64,000 bases of DNA from Streptomyces sp. HPF1205 (lineage in GTDB: Bacteria; Actinomycetota; Actinomycetes; Streptomycetales; Streptomycetaceae), in the NCBI RefSeq assembly GCF_020400825.1, contig NZ_JAINVH010000012.1, forward strand, positions 124,001 to 188,000. Reading direction: 5' to 3'. Made by a program: the position numbers and the translations under genes. The notes beneath the pieces were generated by a model. The model did no database searches and was not told the DNA's origin. It saw only the letters and a list, made by a program, of their open reading frames with translations. The stretch's first letter is position 1, and each line of letters begins with the position of its first letter. Positions 60,810 through 64,000 of this stretch are shown here, piece after piece.

Positions 60810-61514
60810 TCAGCGCGCGAGCTGGGGGTAGAGAGCCGCGACACCGGCGGACAGGCCCGACTTCACCTGCTTGGCCGTGTCGTCCGCGAGGACCTCGAAG
60901 TCGCCGGCGGCCAGACCGGCGAGGGCGGTGCGGACGATGTCCGCGGGTGCGGACTTCGGCGCCTGGACCGCCGCCGTCATGTCCGTGTCGACATAGCCCA
61001 TGTGCAGGGCGGTCACCTGGGTTCCCTGGGCGGCGAGTTCGACCCGCAGGGCGTTGGTGAGCGACCATTCCGCGGCCTTGGCCGCGCTGTAGGCGGCGCT
61101 GCCGGGCAGGGCGAGCCAGGACAGCGCGGACAGCACGTTGAGGAAGGCGCCGCCCCCGTTGCGCGCGAGGACCGGCGCGAAGGCCCGGCTGACCGACAGG
61201 GTGCCGAGAACGTGCGTCTCGTACTCCCGTCGCCAGTCGGCCAGCTCGCCGTCCAGCAGGGCGGCCCCGGTGGACGTGCCGGCGTTGTTGACCACCAGCG
61301 TGACGTCGGGAGCCTGTTCGGCGGCGGCGCGTACGGCCTCGGGGTCGGTGATGTCCAGCCGCAGCGGCACGGCGCCGGGCACGGTGACCTGCCGCGGGTC
61401 GCGTGCGGCGGCGTACACCTGCGCGGCGCCCGCGTCGAGCAGCGCCCTGACGAAGTGCTCGCCGATGCCGCGGTTGCCCCCGGTGACGAGTGCGACGGAG
61501 CCCTGGATGTCCAT
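60810..61514 (-). CDS. Short-chain dehydrogenase
   Basis: Product of 234 residues, a compact SDR. It has TGGNRGIG near residue 12, NNAGTSTG, the catalytic Ser in NVLSALSW and YSAAK. The C-terminal part is short, as in the group that carries APADIVRTALAGLAAG. Start ATG 61514 with GAAGGG upstream. It is divergent from a TetR gene, and two palindromic operators lie in between, so it is almost certainly the target of that regulator. Substrate unknown. Confidence 0.92.
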   Translation of the reverse strand: MDIQGSVALVTGGNRGIGEHFVRALLDAGAAQVYAAARDPRQVTVPGAVPLRLDITDPEAVRAAAEQAPDVTLVVNNAGTSTGAALLDGELADWRREYETHVLGTLSVSRAFAPVLARNGGGAFLNVLSALSWLALPGSAAYSAAKAAEWSLTNALRVELAAQGTQVTALHMGYVDTDMTAAVQAPKSAPADIVRTALAGLAAGDFEVLADDTAKQVKSGLSAGVAALYPQLAR

Positions 61515-61580
61515 GGGAAGCCCTTCGTGATCAAGCTCGTGGTTGTGGGCCGGTTCCGGCCGGGGCTTGCGGGGCCCACT

Positions 61581-61620
61581 GGAAACCGATCGGTTTCCCC
61601 GACTGTAAACCGATCGGTTT
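61581..61620. promoter_or_regulatory. Double palindromic TetR operator
   Basis: GGAAACCGATCGGTTTCC at 61581-61598 is a perfect 18-bp palindrome, and AAACCGATCGGTTT at 61607-61620 repeats its core 24 bases further on. AAACCGATCGGTTT-like sites are common TetR operators in actinobacteria. Confidence 0.85.
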
Positions 61621-61652
61621 CCGATGTCGAGCCGGGGCGCTAACCTGGGCGC

Positions 61653-62306
61653 ATGACCACCACGCCGAAGCTCTCCCCCCGCGACCGGCTGCTCGACACC
61701 GCGGCCGCGCTCTTCTACCGGGAGGGCGTGGGTACGGGCATCGACGCGCTGTGCCGGGCCGCGGGTGTCTCGAAGCGCTCGATGTACCAGCTCTTCGACA
61801 GCAAGGACGAGGTGTTGGCCGCCGCCTTGGAGCGCCGGGCCCCGGCCCTCAGCGCACTGCTGCTGCCGCCGCCCGGCGAGCCCGAGGCGCCGCGCGACCG
61901 TGTCCTGTACGTCTTCCGGCGGCTGGAGGAGGCCGCGGCCTCGCCCGACTACCGCGGCTGTCCCTTCCTGGCCACGCAGGTGGAGTTGAAGGACCCGGGG
62001 CATCCGGCCAGCGTGGTGGCCGCACGCGCCAAGCGGGACCTGACCGACTTCTTCCGGGCCGAGGCCGAACGCGCCGGCGTCGCCGATCCCGTCCTGCTCG
62101 CCCGGCGCCTCACCGTCGTGTACGACGGGGCCGGCGCCCGCGCCGGCATCGGTTCCGAGGTGCTGGACGGGCTGGCGGTCGGAACCGCGGCGGCGCTGCT
62201 GGACGCGGCGGGCATGGGGGACACCGCGGCGGCCACCGGGGCGGACGCCACGCCGGCCACCGCAGCGGGCACGGCGGGCGGCGCGTCCGGCCCGCCGGCC
62301 GGCTGA
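61653..62306 (+). CDS. TetR/AcrR family regulator
   Basis: Product of 217 residues. RDRLLDTAAALFYREGVGTGIDALCRAAGVSKRSMYQLFDSKDEVLAAAL is a clear TetR helix-turn-helix. The C-terminal domain has DYRGCPFLATQVELKDPGHP, typical of regulators that pair with an SDR. The final 40 residues are an Ala/Thr/Gly-rich tail of low complexity. It is divergent from the SDR gene and must bind the palindromic operators 33-72 bases upstream of its own start. Confidence 0.93.
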   Translation: MTTTPKLSPRDRLLDTAAALFYREGVGTGIDALCRAAGVSKRSMYQLFDSKDEVLAAALERRAPALSALLLPPPGEPEAPRDRVLYVFRRLEEAAASPDYRGCPFLATQVELKDPGHPASVVAARAKRDLTDFFRAEAERAGVADPVLLARRLTVVYDGAGARAGIGSEVLDGLAVGTAAALLDAAGMGDTAAATGADATPATAAGTAGGASGPPAG

Positions 62307-62390
62307 CCCTGCCGCCGGAAGCCGGGGGCAGAGCCCCCGGACAGTCCTGGCCCGCCGCCTCAGCCGGCTGGACGGGATTCCGTGGGAGGT

Positions 62391-62961
62391 TCAGGCCCTG
62401 GCCCGGGCGACCAGGCGGGCGGCTTGGACCAGACCGGACGCGCCTGCCTCACCACGTGCCAGGACGTCGTCGGGACATGCGCCGCGCTCGCGTACGGCAT
62501 GCGCGAAGGGGTGCATGTCCTCGCGCATCAGCGGTTGGAGGTGTTCGGCGAGGTCGGGGGTGATGTCGGTGCCGAGAGCGCGCAGTGCCGCGCTGCCACC
62601 GCTGCCGGCGCCGATGGCCTCGATCAGCGTGGGCACGTCGAGACCGATCCGTTCGGCCAGGGCAAGGACGTCTTCGGCGTTCTTCATGTTGGTGATGGTC
62701 AGCGCGTCGTTGAACAGCTCGGTGAGCTGTCCGCCTCCCACCGGGCCCATCAGCCGCACGGTGTCGCTGAAAGCCTCGAACACCGGGCGGGCGGCGCGGA
62801 AGGTGTCCGAGTGCCCGCCGACGCATGTGGTCAAGGTGCGGGCCCGGGCGCCGGGACCGCCGCCGCTGACCGGTGCGTCAAGACAGACCGCGCCCGCTTC
62901 GGCGACGTGCGCGCCGATCCGCTCGGCCTCGGCGGGGTCGCACACATGGCTGGCGATGCCC
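62391..62961 (-). pseudogene. Truncated 6-phosphogluconate/3-hydroxyisobutyrate dehydrogenase-like remnant
   Basis: The minus strand codes about 190 residues of the C-terminal half of a beta-hydroxyacid dehydrogenase: AGAVCLDAPVSGGGPGARARTLTTCVGGHSDTF, then GPVGGGQLTELFNDALTITNMKNAEDVLALAERIGLD. The N-terminal Rossmann NAD(P)-binding domain (about 110 residues with GxGxMG) is missing upstream; the frame continues into unrelated Arg/Pro-rich sequence. The catalytic Lys expected in GGxxKLxNN is Glu (GGGQLTELFND). This is a degraded gene rather than a working enzyme. Confidence 0.7.
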
Positions 62962-63206
62962 GGTCGAGTCCGAGTTCGGCGAGCCGCACTCGACGCCGGG
63001 GCCTGCCGGAGCCGCGCCGGGTCCTCGCCGACCCGCCGGAGGGGGCTGAAGCGCGGGTCCCCCCGGCCCGCGCCGGGCCGTGAGCCGAGCGTGCCCGTCC
63101 GGCCGGCTTGAGGGTGCCGCGCGCGGGCATGCGCTCCCGCAAGGGTGCACGTGAGGTGCCGCCCGGGCGTGGTGCGGACGGCGGGGACGTCGGAAAGAGG
63201 GGCGGG

Positions 63207-63809
63207 ATGGCCGGGCGAGGGGTGCGGGTGACGGAACAGGGAGACGGGCCGCGCGGGGGCGCCCGCACGCCGCCGCTGCGTCCCGGCGGTTACGATCCGG
63301 CCGACCACGCCGCGGCCTGCGTGCGCAGCGCCGCGCGGGCCGGGGTCCCGCCCCTCCTCGTGCTGACCGTGCTGCACAACGAGGCGTACAAGCCCCACAA
63401 CCCGCTGCTGGAACGGCTGTGGCAGTGGTGGAAGCCGGGGGCGTCGTACGGCGTGGCCAACATGCACCGGGCGACGTTCGAACAGGTACGGCGCGACCAC
63501 GGCCTGTCCGGGCGGTGGGAGGACCTGCGCGACGACCCCGCCTTCGCCGTCCACGCGGCCGCCCTGCACCTGGGGGACCTCGACCGCCGCCTGCCGCGGC
63601 GGCACGTGCGCCGCTACACCCGGGACGAACTCCTCGCCCTGGGCTACAACGCGGGCGCACACAACATGCGCGCCTTCGCCCGCGGAGTACCCCCGGGCCC
63701 CATGGCACGCTCCTACCTGCGGCGTTACCGTGCGCACCGCAGCCGGGCCGCCGACATTCTGGCGGCCCTGGGCACCTGCGGGCCGGATACGGCCGCCGCG
63801 TCCGGGTAG
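63207..63809 (+). CDS. Lysozyme-fold protein (lytic transglycosylase-like)
   Basis: Product of 200 residues. After a disordered Gly/Arg-rich N-terminus of about 35 residues, the conserved part reads VPPLLVLTVLHNEAYKPHNPLLERLWQWWKPGASYGVANMHRATFEQV, with a likely catalytic Glu in HNE, and later RYTRDELLALGYNAGAHNMRAF, the GYNAG motif of the lysozyme/transglycosylase SLT fold. It probably cuts peptidoglycan glycan strands. No signal peptide is seen, so the export route is unclear. ATG 63207 (GAGGGGCGGG upstream) is chosen over upstream in-frame GTGs. No operon partner. Confidence 0.75.
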   Translation: MAGRGVRVTEQGDGPRGGARTPPLRPGGYDPADHAAACVRSAARAGVPPLLVLTVLHNEAYKPHNPLLERLWQWWKPGASYGVANMHRATFEQVRRDHGLSGRWEDLRDDPAFAVHAAALHLGDLDRRLPRRHVRRYTRDELLALGYNAGAHNMRAFARGVPPGPMARSYLRRYRAHRSRAADILAALGTCGPDTAAASG

Positions 63810-63948
63810 CCCGGGCCGCCGTTCGGTGCGCTTCCTCGCGGCGGGGCCCGCGGGGCTGGGGAGGACCGGCTGGGCCCGACGACGGGCAGGCCCGCCGGGC
63901 GAAGTGATGGAGTCGACCGCGGCGACCCCGACCGTGACTCAGGACGGG

Positions 63949-64000
63949 ATGAGTACGCGCACCCATGCCGACGGAGCAACAGGGGAGTTGAGTAGGGGCA
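63949..64000 (+). CDS. Possible start of a gene cut by the window end
   Basis: ATG 63949 has AGGA five bases upstream and the frame (MSTRTHADGATGELSRG) stays open to the last base. An in-frame ATG at 63907 could also serve. Too short to assign. Confidence 0.35.
   Translation, partial: MSTRTHADGATGELSRG

Noticed and set aside
1..64000. tRNA, rRNA, riboswitch and replication origin signals
   Set aside because: None recognised on reading either strand; a covariance-model scan would be needed to exclude small RNAs.

Overview
The window is high-GC actinobacterial DNA, almost certainly Streptomyces: strongly G/C-biased third positions, GTG and TTG starts with purine-rich Shine-Dalgarno sites, many TetR regulators, twin-arginine type leaders and secreted glycosidases. 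No tRNA, rRNA, CRISPR array or intact mobile element was seen.

Region 1 (1-21,450) is a patchwork of chromosomal-arm type metabolism and regulation: the end of a TetR regulator, a Bax-inhibitor-like membrane protein, a CGNR zinc-finger regulator, several alpha/beta hydrolases, an ECF sigma factor with a SnoaL-like tail, a HAD hydrolase, msrA, a secreted epoxide-hydrolase-like enzyme, a DHA2 efflux pump, an aldehyde dehydrogenase, five short-chain dehydrogenases, an amidase and TetR regulators. Repeated DNA motifs tie these genes into small regulons. One 19-bp element (TCACCTGTCAA-N3-GGTGA) lies at the CGNR gene, upstream of msrA and upstream of the epoxide hydrolase. One promoter design is shared by the efflux pump and the aldehyde dehydrogenase. 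One TetR-type operator (GTCTAC-N4-GTAGAC) is shared by a TetR gene and an SDR.

Region 2 (about 21,860-53,892) is a complete phage-tail-like contractile injection system (eCIS/CIS). It opens with a leaderless GH25-amidase lysin and a small holin-like protein. Then come sheath, tube, a T4-baseplate-like zinc-ribbon protein, a disordered protein, a DUF4255/Pvc16-like cap, a Pvc15-like AAA+ ATPase and a small conserved protein. Next is a 2,140-residue DUF4157 effector, followed by CIS-tube/LysM, hub, spike, PAAR-like tip, gp25, two very large baseplate proteins, a tail-protein-I/beta-helix-like protein, a DUF6519-like protein and a second leaderless amidase. Most structural genes overlap by 4 to 8 bp, so they look translationally coupled.

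The most novel part is the effector payload. The C-terminus of the giant effector is a BMT5-like (DUF2431) Rossmann methyltransferase, the family that makes N3-methyluridine in eukaryotic rRNA. It is followed at once by a SUKH-like probable immunity gene. An AlkB-family 2-oxoglutarate/Fe(II) dioxygenase gene then sits convergently inside the CIS operon; this family removes N3-methyl groups from pyrimidines. I propose a methylating toxin whose modification can be reversed by a dedicated demethylase. The pairing is seen in the sequence; the chemistry is inference.

Region 3 (54,000-64,000) holds divergent secreted beta-galactosidase (GH35) and alpha-galactosidase (GH27) genes carrying related NPCBM modules, an SDR/TetR pair with a double palindromic operator, a truncated 6-phosphogluconate-dehydrogenase-like remnant and a lysozyme-fold protein. 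Strong hairpin terminators separate most convergent gene pairs.
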